NCBI GenBank assembly: GCA_003344405.1
Contig: NOWV01000019.1
Location: forward strand, 558,001-622,000
DNA from: Trichoplax sp. H2
Lineage: Eukaryota; Placozoa; Uniplacotomia; Trichoplacea
Length of the DNA stretch: 64,000 nt
Reading direction: 5' to 3'
Part shown: piece by piece, positions 1 to 11,383 of the stretch
Position numbering within the stretch: position 1 is the first letter of the stretch
Layout of the letters: each line of letters starts with the position of its first letter
Made by a program: the position numbers and the translations under genes
Notes under the pieces: model-generated
Told to the model about the DNA's origin: nothing
What the model saw: only the letters and a program-made list of their open reading frames with translations
Database searches by the model: none

Positions 1-30
1 ATTAACTCAAATTTTAGCATGATATCCTAC

Positions 31-3000
31 CCATAAGTGAAGGCCGTGAACAAGTTATCCATAAATCTTCCGAATGAGTACATTCATTCTTGCCCCATGA
101 TAGAATGTGGCATTGGCCAAGATTACTTGCTTTTGGATTGCAATTGAAATACCGTGTAGATGTCCATATTTGTCCTCGTCCTGGATTATCAGACACTAAA
201 GCGCAATTATTCAATAAAATAAATGCTCATTAAAGTGTGTTTCGTTGATCGATTTTAAAAGTAACAAGTGCAAATCCAACATATACAGAAATGGTATTAG
301 TTTAGATGCTCATGCCAGTAACAGTGGCTATCATAAACTGATCGCAATGATTAAAATTATGAAAAAAAAATAATTTGTATGCCAAATATTCTTAAAATAA
401 TCAAATGGCCTCTAATTTATCACAATATACTAAATAATGATCTAGACCTAAATTCTATGGCACTGTGCATTTTCAAATGTTATTATAAGCAATAAGTGTA
501 CCCCTAGCTCCTAAGACTGCTTCGTTGTACTGATGGAATTAACATATTAGCAAGAGACCAATAAATAGACGATGCTATTAAGTTTTATTATAGTATTATA
601 TTACTAACTTGCAACCGTGCCAAATTCGCTTTCATTAGCTTGACGGCAAATTACAGAAGCCACTAATGATGTTTTATTATTTAAGCATATTGTTCCCCAT
701 TGTTCGCGATGATAAATTGCAACTCGGCCAGAATTTAAGACTGAATAATATTTGCGAGCGATCATAATTGGATAAATACCTGTTTCATGAACAATAAGAA
801 TAGCAAGTATTGAACTATCAAGCTTTTATTGCAATGATTCTTACGCTATCAAATACTTAGATCTACAAGTTCAGGTGTCATAAAGCATTATGTCAAGAGT
901 ATTTGAGCAAGCAATGACTGAGCTTTAGTGCGGCTTGTTAGCTTACTGCCTAACGGGTAAGGTGGAGTATTGACTTTAGGGCGTTTGCAAGCCGTAATAT
1001 TGCATGATTGCCAACTTAGATTGGATAAGGTAGTATAGCACCATGGAGCACTACGAAGGCCTCCAGGATTTCGACAATAATTAGAAGATAAATCATCATC
1101 AGTATATAACGACGAATTATAAGGGTGCGAGTGAGGATTCTGTGAATTCCAAGATTGGCAAGAGTAGCCCTGCTTGGTAATAGATGTCTTTCCGCGATAA
1201 CCTTGTCCTCGATCACTGTAGCAATCAGTTTCTAAGGAAAATAATGATATAGATCAATTAATGCAGTTGCTTGAATAATTTGATATTCTTATGTCCCTAT
1301 CTTGTCTTGTTTAATCATAAATTGACTTTATTTAATTTACTTTTACGTTGTGCTGACTTACCGATTGGATAAACAGAGACATCATCGATGAAAATGTTGC
1401 TGTTATATAGGTTAATTGCAATTCCGCGTAGCAGGATCTAAGACATTTCATTAATGATTAATAGATTGGTAATTTTTAAGTTATTATCATGATTACGTTT
1501 CACTAGTAGCTATTACTCTAGATTTTATCTTGCAGACATAGCTAAACATTTAAGTCTATAGATTTAAAGATTTGCTGTAACGCTGTCATTTTGTATTTAT
1601 TGCGATTAACATCATTTCAATTAAATATGTGTTATTCTTATTCTTACTCTGTAATCTGCATGTTCGGGACGAAATCGTATTAATAACTTTTGCCAGATTT
1701 TTCTTGAATTTTGCTTTGGAATAGTTGTAATTAAGTATAAAGTTGTGCTATATAATGGGTATGTAACGTAGATATTGAAGGTTTGATGATTTGGCCGATC
1801 GATGTAATAAAAAAGGGAAACCTAAATAATAACAGAATATAGAACTTTCAGCTTTAGCAGCCCTCTGAATATTTTAGTAACCTCCAGTCCTAATTATGGT
1901 TTCAGCTGCAACAACTAAAAGCTTAGCTATTCACGGCTATAAAATAAAAATTTATCTATATTTTCGTAGTACTGTATAGTTAAATTTTTTAACAGCTAAT
2001 GTTTATTGAATAAGGCTACCTGAACTTCTTTAACAGTTTCTGGCAACAATAGAGGGCTACTAATTAAATCTGCATAATTTCCTTGCCGCTTTAGAATATT
2101 AGGATAGATATAATGACCTGAAGCTAGCCAGTTACGAAAAGGTTTTTCGTCGGTAAGACGTTCGTAAACAATATAGCAATAAAATAAATATAAATTACAT
2201 GTAATAAAGATACGGTACGCTATTTACTACCATGCTCATATTTAGTGTTTTTTGCATTGATAGCTTTAAGTTTATTTGACTTCAAACTAAGCGAATTATT
2301 TTGAAATTGGATCATTTCCACTCATCTTCATCAATCCTATGGCGCATATTGAAATTAAGGGCTTGTTAACTACACCCCAATAGTTATAATCGTGAGCAAA
2401 ATCGGTAATCTTACTTTATGAATTCGAAAGAAATGTAGCTATACTTAGTGACTTTGTGGACCGATCGCTTATTTAAATCAGTACGAGTTCAATTAATTAG
2501 TAAAATCTCATGTCTGGAAATACACTAGCGAAACTGGTATAAACATGATCATATGCCAGTAATATTTGATACAATAAATTGCTTACCATTTCCGAGTGTG
2601 TAATCAGGGAAATTATATTTACTAAATTCACTTGCAGATCTAATCCAATCATTGAAGTCAATATTTTCCAACTGATTCCAGCCACAAAAGCCTTTTTCAA
2701 AGTTACAAAACGTGGAATGTGTAGATTTAACTAGAAAATAGTTATAGTGGTGTTAGGCTAGCATGGGATATATTAACTTCATTCGATAACAGGAATTATC
2801 TTATTTCTTCTAGAGTAATCTGCAAAACCAAACTATTAAGTAGGAATATACCTCCAAATTGATAAGGCGATTGGATACTTCCATTAGCTGCTTTTTTGCT
2901 GCGATGCTTACCCTGTATTTTAGCTAAGACACAATACAATTTCATAATTAATCAGTAATTTAGCATAAACTCTGAATAATATTCTCCGCTACAAATAGTA

Positions 3001-4271
3001 CAATTTTAGCTAACATTTCAACTAAAATGATTAATATTTTCTTGAGCTTGGTTTTAGTAAGAAATCAGTTGCAATACACGTATAGTACCCAAAGATTGAT
3101 TTGATGCATCATAGCTAGCGCTAATGGCTTCAAGAAGTCGTTCAGGTGGAAATTTATTAAATCTTTCACATCTTCCTATGAATCTAATGTCATTCTTAAT
3201 GGCAAATTGTCGTAAACGCTGAGCAATAGGTTTAGAACAGGCTAGTACATCCTTAAAAACTCTATAAAAATTTATTTGAAAGAAAAATATAGATATTTTG
3301 AGAGTAGAAATATTTTTAAAAAGTCAATACTGATCTTAACAAAAATTTTGATTAAGTAGCTAATAAATCGATTATTTAAAGACTAAATTATTGAGAACAG
3401 AATTTTGTAAGCTTTTCTACTTTCACCTTACTATCTACTAATATACCGCAAAACTTCATCTGAATATACCGCTCAATAGAAAACAACTTCAGTTCTTAGT
3501 AATTCTTTAAAATATATACACAATGATACGAGGTGTGATATTATCCTTGGAAGTAATAACAGGAAGTAAAGTATAAAGTTTAATATTCGATTTAAGATTA
3601 CTAAGATTACAGTTTATATGGATCATCATTGATTTTATAATAAATCTCCCCTTTTTCCTGAGGACCAAGATTAAAAATATCTAATTTTCCATCTCTGATT
3701 GTTGATTTCAGTCAGTTACGTTTGACTGTAAAATTTCGAACTAGGTAGTATATCACTTGTATCGTAGTCCGAGGATCAATGACATAGTAATTAGCGAACT
3801 CAACTATTTTATCCTTCTTATATGATAGTTCATAGAACTGGGGGTATACTGAGATTATTGCTTTTTAATAATTTTGAAAACTCAACATAGAAGTACCAAT
3901 AACTTGACCGTTAGTACACAGCATTAACATTATTTCATGATGAACTGTATCATGCTAATGGCGTATTTACGAGAACAAGATATCTTAAATAGCTAGATTG
4001 GTAGGATATTACTTGTGCCGGTTTAAGTCTTTAAATACATCTAACTGGCACGCGAACTATGTCTACTGGATATTACTTACATCTCGCGGACTCGATTAGA
4101 AATCAGTATTATGTCTGAAGTCAATTTTAGGCAATTAATTTTTATAGTACCACAGTAACAGCCTTGTGGGCAATAACTTGCTTCAGCGAAACCGTTCCTC
4201 ACTACAGAATCTTGAATTTCGTAAGAAAAGAGAATAATAGCAATAAAAGCTAGAAAAACGTTGTGATTCAT
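31..4271 (-). CDS. Mosaic extracellular protein: signal peptide, LRR caps, MAM, kringle, SRCR (3' end outside window)
   Basis: Partial multi-exon gene read right to left. The first exon (4271-4081) starts at MNHNVFLAFIAIILFSYEI, a signal peptide, followed by the LRR N-cap motif CPQGCYCGTIKINC. An exon near 3261-3080 looks like an LRR C-cap (C..PIAQRLRQFAIKND..FIGRCE). A short linker exon lies near 2914-2852. MAM exons are 2730-2587 (CNFEKGFCGWNQ), about 2170-2020 (GHYIYPN, YADLISSPLLL) and 1437-1362 (IFIDDVSVYPIG). The kringle exon 1231-947 has GYRGK, SCQSWN, NYCRNPGG and PWCYTT. SRCR exons are 779-609 (GRVAIYHREQWGTIC, ASVICRQ) and 195-31 (GRGQIW, ECTHSEDLWITCS). Borders are GT/AG and the kringle-SRCR introns are phase 1. 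The exon phases between the N-cap and C-cap were not resolved and no intact leucine-rich repeat was found there. The protein is probably secreted or membrane-anchored, with adhesive or recognition modules; function is unknown. The module calls are firm, the exact chain less so. Confidence 0.75.
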
Positions 4272-4719
4272 ATGTACTAAAGTAATCAGAGTTATCAAAT
4301 TTAGATTAATTTTACGATTAAAATTAAAGTTTTTCGTTGTGATTTCATGTCTAAGATCAAGTTGTTATTTAGCAATTAATGGAAGATTGAAGTCAATTAT
4401 ATGACAACAGGTAATATCAAAAGACAATAGACTACGATAATAACCATAACAACAACGCATTGATATCAATAAAAGAACTAATTTGATCAATACTTTCCTT
4501 GATATTAATTGGCACTGTTATCTCAGATAATAATTATTTCATTGTAGCATAAAGGTAAATGAGAGATAAATAAATAATTATAATAATATAAGATAATAAG
4601 GCTAGTGAAATTGTTTAAAAACAGTATAAGCTAGATCATTTGACGGGTTATCTCTATCCGTTATTGATAGTACGCTCTTGGATGGAAGACTATCAGATCC
4701 GGAAGTAGTTACTAGAGTA

Positions 4720-4965
4720 ATCAATTTATCAACAAAAATTAAATCTTATGCTTGAGATTAAACGTCACCGGAGGATAGAGATTTCGTGGTCTTCGAACGA
4801 ATTTATTTGATGGTTGTAAGGCGTATTGAACTTCACGATGTAGCACAGTTCAACCTTACTGCACAATTTATTTTATCAATTTATTAACTGAAATTAAACC
4901 TCACACTTGGAGTTAAACATCATCAGAGGATAGTAATTTTATAGTCACCGAATGAATTTACTTTA
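4720..4965. repeat. Diverged tandem duplication, two units about 155 bases apart
   Basis: Segments 4720-4808 and 4875-4965 align in the same orientation. Both begin ATCAATTTAT, then share an ATTAAA...TTGAGATTAAACGTCA-like stretch, GAGGATAG and a GAATGAATTTA-like end. The units are clearly related but diverged. They lie upstream of the mosaic gene on its 5' side. No coding capacity was seen. Confidence 0.55.
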
Positions 4966-5322
4966 TATTAGCCACGTATACTAAATATAGTAATTTGCAG
5001 TACCTCAGCCTTATTGAGCACTATATTTTTGATGTGTCTTTTAGATCAAACTGTGTTGGATAGAGCTTAGTTTATAGTGGCCAAGTATATTAAATGTCGC
5101 AGAATTATGATCTTAAATGCTAGACAATAGCATCAGCATTTCGTAGCCTTATGGAATTATTATATTGTAGCTTTATGTAGCCTTATCGAAATATTTAAAA
5201 TTATGTTAAAATTGATTGGATTTCCAGTCAATGGTAATCAATGTAAGATCGATGCCATGATATCATTAGGTTTCGATAGTGTTTTGATTATCATTTATCC
5301 ATGAAATTTATATTTATAACTG

Positions 5323-5931
5323 TGTTACGAAGCCAAGCTCTGAACTAATAATGGCCGTGTTAATTAAAATATCTAATATAATTTGTTGTTGTTCCAGTAG
5401 TTTAATAAGCCTTAATGGCTCTTATTTATTGTAAAGATTAATGTCTAAGTAATTGAATACTAATACCTAAGCGTAAAATGTAATTCGTGCTGAGCCTTGA
5501 GGCTCTAATTGGCACATATTAATTTATTATTGTTAATTAGCGTTGACTTATACTGATTTATGTTAACTTCTTCTATCTAAATTCCTATACTATACAGTGT
5601 AAGTCGCTATATCTAAGATGTTAACATATGCACCATCGGTGGAGGCCAAGGCTATATAAAATCGAGCACTAAATTAGCTGTTCAGTTCCATTTAACCATT
5701 TTGAGATCCCTTTGATCATTATTGCTAAGAGTTTTCTGACGGGCTTTTCAATAGATTTTTTAACTAGGATTTATCTCAATAAAGTAAAGTCCTTAAACCT
5801 ATTACCCGTTGACCACTTATCTGTATACTTGAGAGTTAGTTTAACTACGATAAGTCTCCTAAGTCCGTTGGGAATACGAGTATTAGTGACAATAGTAATT
5901 AAGACCCATTTCAAAAGGCTAAATTGTAACA
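5323..5931 (+). mobile_element. Solo LTR, family I, copy 1 (target duplication AACTG)
   Basis: The element begins TGTTACGA and ends TTGTAACA. It is flanked on both sides by the 5-base direct repeat AACTG (5318-5322 and 5932-5936). It contains a core promoter, with TATATAA at 5653 and an initiator-like TTCAGTTCC whose A lies 31 bases downstream (5684). An AATAAA follows about 90 bases later. Short TG...CA termini, a 5-base target duplication and a compact promoter/poly(A) unit are the marks of an LTR retrotransposon. No internal region is attached, so it is a solo LTR. Related by sequence to 7199-7800. The 120-codon open frame at 5712-6074 spans the LTR end and is not treated as a gene. Confidence 0.85.
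5653..5690 (+). promoter_or_regulatory. LTR core promoter: TATA box plus initiator
   Basis: TATATAA at 5653 and TTCAGTTCC at 5681-5689 are spaced exactly as in the sister LTR (7593 and 7621-7629), with 31 bases from the TATA T to the initiator A. The same spacing in two diverged copies supports a functional TATA/Inr pair that drives transcription rightward. Confidence 0.65.
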
Positions 5932-7198
5932 AACTGAAATTAAACGAATTTATTCGGTTATCTAACTGGCTCTATAATGCCGTTCCGGCTAAGGTTGTAT
6001 ACCTGTCGTATTATCAAATTAATTCTAAATTTGACAAATCGCACAGTAAGGACATATGGAAGCAATCATTTTAACTCATCTTAGTGGCCTTGCTAATTTA
6101 AACAACTTCGTGAAAGCGTTGCTATCACTATTGCTCGTTGTGACGGATAGGATAATACTGATTCTACGGTACTAGCTGCAAACTAATATTTTGTGTATTT
6201 GCATGAACTTTACCAGCAATATTTTTGCTGGTGGCATTGATTGGCGACAAGCATATAGCAAAGAATTGCGTTCGTTATCAATACACATTCCTTTCCATAC
6301 TTTCACAATGAATGTTAACTTTTATAACTCTCTGTAGGAAAACTAGATTACGTTGAGCCCTCGGGTAAATAAGATAGTAGATTAGCGGTGTTAGAGGCAC
6401 TCTATTAAGCGTTATAGGCCTAGCGGATTATTAGTGGATAATGTCAGGGATGTTAATCGTACGATTAAGTGGGACTACATTGCGCCTCGATAAGCGGCAC
6501 AGGCACGTTTCAGTAAATGACGTATGATTGGTCCAAAGTGAGGGATGACAATCATACGTAGCTTGGCGTCTTGCACTTGCAAGAGCCATGTTAAATGTTC
6601 ATTGGAATAAAAAGTAATATAGGGAAGATAAAATAAGATATTACTTGAATTATCTGAGATAGGGATTAGGCAAACATATTTATCAATAATCCTTCCTAGA
6701 AATATATAGAAGGCCCACTTCTTGGAGTGGGAGAAGGGTCGATAGCCTTGAGCTAGTTGTGAATGCAATTGCGTCAACTTAATTTTTACCAATGTAATAG
6801 TCAACAGTAATATTTTAAGTAATAAACTATTTTTAACCGCTACGTAGAGGGCTAAATTAGTTTGTGTGAGTAGAGACTGTAGGGTTGGAAATAGTACATA
6901 TTACATTCTCTTTAGAGATTTTATATTGTCATAGAGTGATGCTAGCTTTAAATTAGTAATAGCTTCAATAATAGTGGTAATAGCTTTAGATTTAACAGCT
7001 TAAATTAATAAAAACAGCTTATTTGGTCATTTAATTATATATAGGTAACTTCTTTATTTATGGAATTTATTCGCCACAAGTATATAGTCAAGAATTGCAT
7101 TCGTTGTTATCATATACTTCTCAATATATCTATGTAACAAGGGTAAACTTAGAAAATTCTATTTAAAGATTTCATATAATAGTAACTGCTATTATACC

Positions 7199-7800
7199 TG
7201 TTACGGTGTCTGACACCGTAAGCTAAATTAATATTTCTAATTGCTTTTAATGTTGTTTATCCATTCTTGTTAATTGCGATTCGCTATTGCTAATTGAGTT
7301 TCGGATTATTAATATTAGATGTAAATGCACCGTCTATATTGTTGCCATAGAATTACTTAGCTTAGTATTAAGTAATCTAATGATAGGCTATAGCACCTAT
7401 CAAAAGCGTGTTAATTTAGTGTAGAGCTTCAGGGCTCTAATTGGTTATTTATTGATTTATTCTAATTAATGTTGTTTACAAACTTTGTCTATACTAAGTC
7501 CTGTTATCAATTGTAAAGAAATTCTAATATAAATTCTAGTAAAATAAGCAGAGCCCAGTTCGCTGCAATGCACCAACGGCCTGCACTAAGGGTATAAAAG
7601 GGCGAGCTCAGACTAGCTTGTTCAGTTCCAAATTCCGATCGTAATAGACAGGCCTGCAACCCGGACTTATACCAATAAAGTATATTATAACATTAAAACT
7701 CTTCTAGTAGTTCTAATCTCGACCATAATAGCCAGTGTTCAACGAGAGTAATAGCAACGAGAGAAGTTTAATCGCTCACAAGTAGGAGATATTTGTGACA
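7199..7800 (+). mobile_element. Solo LTR, family I, copy 2 (target duplication ATACC)
   Basis: Starts TGTTACGG, ends ATTTGTGACA, and is flanked by the perfect 5-base duplication ATACC (7194-7198 and 7801-7805). The TATA box is TATAAAAG at 7593, the initiator TTCAGTTCC at 7621, and an AATAAA lies about 50 bases downstream. It shares the block around GAGC..CAGGGCTCTAATTGG and the promoter with the copy at 5323-5931. The overall divergence suggests these are old insertions. Confidence 0.9.
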
Positions 7801-10517
7801 ATACCATATAATTCAAAAAGATAAAATTATTAGTTCAATTGCCATGCATTTTACTTAATATCTTGGTAAATTGTGAACCCAAACTATTTTACTCGTGTTC
7901 TAATTAGACAATATTTGGCAGCATATCTTCATTTATGCTACCGGTTTGTAATATGGTATTTTAGGCGATATATTTATTTAACATAATCAGGGACTATTGC
8001 AGAAAAAGAGAGGACTGAAAACGAATTTCATCAACCAAAATAAGAAGGCTGATGTTTTTACTGTTCATTTTAAGTACACAGTACGTCTTTAGCCGTATAA
8101 AGGACTGTTTTAAGGTGTGTTCACCTCTTGGATTTGGCGAAATAGCCAGCAAAAAAGTCGGCCCTCACGTTTTTGTCGATGAAATGTCGTTTTCTATCCC
8201 TCTCTTCTTCCTCAATAGTCACCGGTATAATATTTATGATTTAATTACTATAACAATGATAACTAATTTAAATTGTAAGCTACAATGGAAGTTATGCTAT
8301 TGATTACTTATTGGAACAAGGTCAATCGGTAATTACAATCGATAAATTACATTTTAATAGATTGCAATGCCTTAATTGTCAACTTTTCCAAGGTGCAGTA
8401 TACGAAATTGGATGAAACGTAGGGATGTTTCCTTTAGTATATTGTAATAGTGTGAGTTAAAATAATGAAAAACATCAATTTCAGGTTTTAGCTTTTTGAT
8501 GACATTATTTGGCACTTTTATATTTTTAAGAACGACAATCAATAGATATTTTTAACAAATCTTCGTATTTATAACCTAAGAATTTAGCTTAACAAACGTC
8601 ATAATCTATTTAGAGATACTTTGCCTTAAGTAGCCGGAATGAATTGGTAAACTCGCGACTGTTGAAGAAATGGTGAAGTATCGATAAAAATGACATCAAC
8701 GAAGAGAGTTACTAAGGTAGTAACTATTAGAATTAACGATGAGGAATATCTTGTTCGTAGAAGGCCAAGATTATCCCGGTTCATTTATTAATTTTAACAC
8801 ATGTTTGATAACAACTCGCGACATATCGTACCTTAAGCACAAACTGACACTATTCTTCAAAATGTTAACAAGAGAGGCTGGAAGTTCTGCTGGAAGTTCT
8901 AAACCTAATTTCTACTTAAAATTTAGATAATGAAGATTTTGATTTATGCCGTATTAAATTTATTCCACAAGTTGCATAGAATGATTTAAAAGGCTTTCTT
9001 AAAGTAAAAGATAGTGTGCTATGATTACATAGTGAGGCAAATTCAGCTTTAATTTCTAATTTGATTTCGCTTTACTAGCAGTACTGGTAATATTACCATA
9101 CTGATTACCGGAAGATTCCACCAATAGATAGCATATCATAGCAATTTTGATCATTCCTAGAACAATTTCTTTTTAAATTATTCCTTTTTCTTTATTAAAT
9201 TTTTTAAAACTATGTACCGATAGAGGCTATAAGCAAGGATCCAAGTTACCTAGCTATGTACAGAGTAAGCAAGTATTACCTAGAATTCATGATTAAATTA
9301 TAAATTAGAAGGATCGGAATAAAAAATGTTTCCCCGTAGTAACAAATCAAAATAAAATGTTTATTTTTGTTTCCAGAATTATTAATTGACGTATGTCTTT
9401 AAAATACTTTAAATACCAAGCTTAAACAAGAGCTTATCTATGATAGTACGGGAATAATACTGAGGTATTGAATAAGAATCAGGTTACCGATCAGTTTATT
9501 ATTGTATCTTGTGTAGATTCCTCGAGGCTATAAACTTACCAGTTCTTCAATCAGCCTGTTTAAGATTTAATATCTGGAGCATACCTCTGTTTTTGCCTAT
9601 TCTTGCATACAGTCACAGATGCAAATACTTAATTTTTGTACAATTATTTACAGTTACTAATGATATATTATAATTAAATCGGTTTTATTATAGCTTAAAT
9701 CTTCGGAATCGTGCTAAATTTTGAGATTCTTCAATAGATAAAAAATCTATTGCGAGCATAGAGAGGCAGGTATTATGGCACTTTAATGATAACAGGACCT
9801 CAGAATATTGCTTGTGGATATGAAAATGGTGATTCAATATGTATATGTGAGATATGAAAGAGGTAAACGCACGCAGCATAACAAAATCTAAGTATTTTTT
9901 CCCCAATTCTTACGCATGAAGATAAATAACATTATAGGCATTCTACCAAGTCCGTAGTAAGATCAAACGCTTTGTACTATTCGGTGGTGATTAAAATTCT
10001 ACGAAATTGAATGCTAACAGGGCGTTTCAAATGCTTGAGGCTATGCCTGGATTTCTAATGATAGACGAGGGTAAACATCCTATCGCTAAATTTTAATGTA
10101 AATTTAATCAATACAACAAACTACATTGTAGCGGCTAAACCAAGCAATTAAATTTATAGAGTATGTTTCTATATATCAGTTAGAGCTATTAGTATTCTGT
10201 TTATTAACATTGATGACAATTTAAGTATATAAAGTGGGAATCTACATGGTTTATGACCAATCTAGTTTGATCATCACTATGTGGTTGCCATACAAGTATA
10301 GTGATGATATAAAAAATGCACTGGTCCTAGTATCAAGGACATGCGTTGAGCCAGTTTAGATTTACTATTTCTCATATTGTGATAAAATTGCGAATAAGAA
10401 AAATATTAAAGAAATTGGATATAGACAGACCCATGGGTGATAGTATAAGTTACAAATGATAGCATTTTCAGTCTAATTTGCAAAGACATCGTTATAGAAC
10501 ACCGTCCTCTATATATA
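7801..10517. other. No firm gene; two short plus-strand open frames
   Basis: There is no recognisable domain or splice chain. A frame at 8052-8303 starts MFLLFILSTQYVFS, which could pass for a signal peptide, but the rest has no family features. A 32-residue frame at 8690-8788 is very basic near its end (EEYLVRRRPRLSRF). Both lie downstream of the plus-oriented LTR ending at 7800 and may be remnants or chance frames. Confidence 0.25.
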
Positions 10518-10718
10518 TGTTACGGCCATTCCTAAGAATGATTTTGTCCTTAAGATTTAACATTGGTCATGGTCAATGCTAAGACTACGGCCGTTCCTAA
10601 GAATGATTTTATCCTTAAGATTGTTCATGGCTAATGCTAAGACTGCAACCATTCCTAAGAATGACCGCCCATTCCTAGGAATAATCGACCAAAATCATTC
10701 TTAGGAATGGCCGTAACA
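10518..10718. mobile_element. Small inverted-repeat element (MITE-like) with internal tandem repeats
   Basis: Terminal inverted repeats of about 27 bases, TGTTACGGCCATTCCTAAGA... at 10518 and its reverse complement ending at 10718, with TATA on both sides as a possible target duplication. Inside, the block CATTCCTAAGAATGATTTT-x-TCCTTAAGATT followed by CATGG(T/C)(C/T)AATGCTAAGAC repeats about 2.5 times. There is no coding capacity, so it is a non-autonomous DNA element or a folded satellite remnant. Confidence 0.7.
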
Positions 10719-11383
10719 TATACATAAAATAAAATTTATTTAGCAAGGATTCACTTGCTTTGCATTTTTAAATCAATAAATTAATTTCAAAGTCTTAATA
10801 ATTCGATTGATTTTTAAATGTTACTACATTCTCATATGAAATAAAATACTTTTACTCCTAACTTTAAGTTCCTTACAACTACAACTCTGGCACGCATACT
10901 AACCCNNNNNNNNNNNNNNNNNNNNGAATACTTTCTAAACGCAGAAAGCTACAAATCTTAGATTTTGGTATTTAATTTACAAGTTGCAATACCTCAGCCT
11001 CTAATGAACTAATGTAGTGGTTTAAGCGCTGTTCTACGATTTTACTACTAATCTTAATGGCGACACTATCATATCATAGATTCACAGCCTGATATGAAAC
11101 GGAAGTATATCGTTACAAAATCAATGCTCGCGATAAACTTTCTTCGATGACTATGAAATCACTACCGCTATCATCAGACCATTTAGACAATGATAGTATA
11201 CATAAAATAAAATTTATTTAGCAAGGATTCACTTGCTTTGCATTTTTAAATCAATAAATTAATTTCAATGTCTTAATAATTCGATTGATTTTTAAATGTT
11301 ATTACATTCTCATATGAAATAAAATACTTTTACTCCTGACTTTAAGTTTCTTACAACTACAACTCTGGCACGCATACTAACCC
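10719..11383. repeat. 187-base direct repeat flanking an assembly gap
   Basis: 10719-10905 and 11197-11383 are nearly identical over 187 bases, with about four mismatches. They enclose a run of 20 N (10906-10925) and 271 bases of other sequence. The left copy begins exactly at the end of the inverted-repeat element. An exact repeat abutting a gap is typical of two alleles placed in series by an assembler, so this may not be a real duplication. Confidence 0.7.

Noticed and set aside
5712-6074. 120-residue plus-strand open frame
   Set aside because: It starts inside the solo LTR (5323-5931), crosses its end and target duplication, and shows no domain; best read as a chance frame.
6475-6804. 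109-residue minus-strand open frame
   Set aside because: No ATG at its start (opens with TTG), no recognised motif and no splice context.
9688-9906. 72-residue minus-strand frame
   Set aside because: No domain, no neighbouring exon and composition typical of chance frames in AT-rich DNA.
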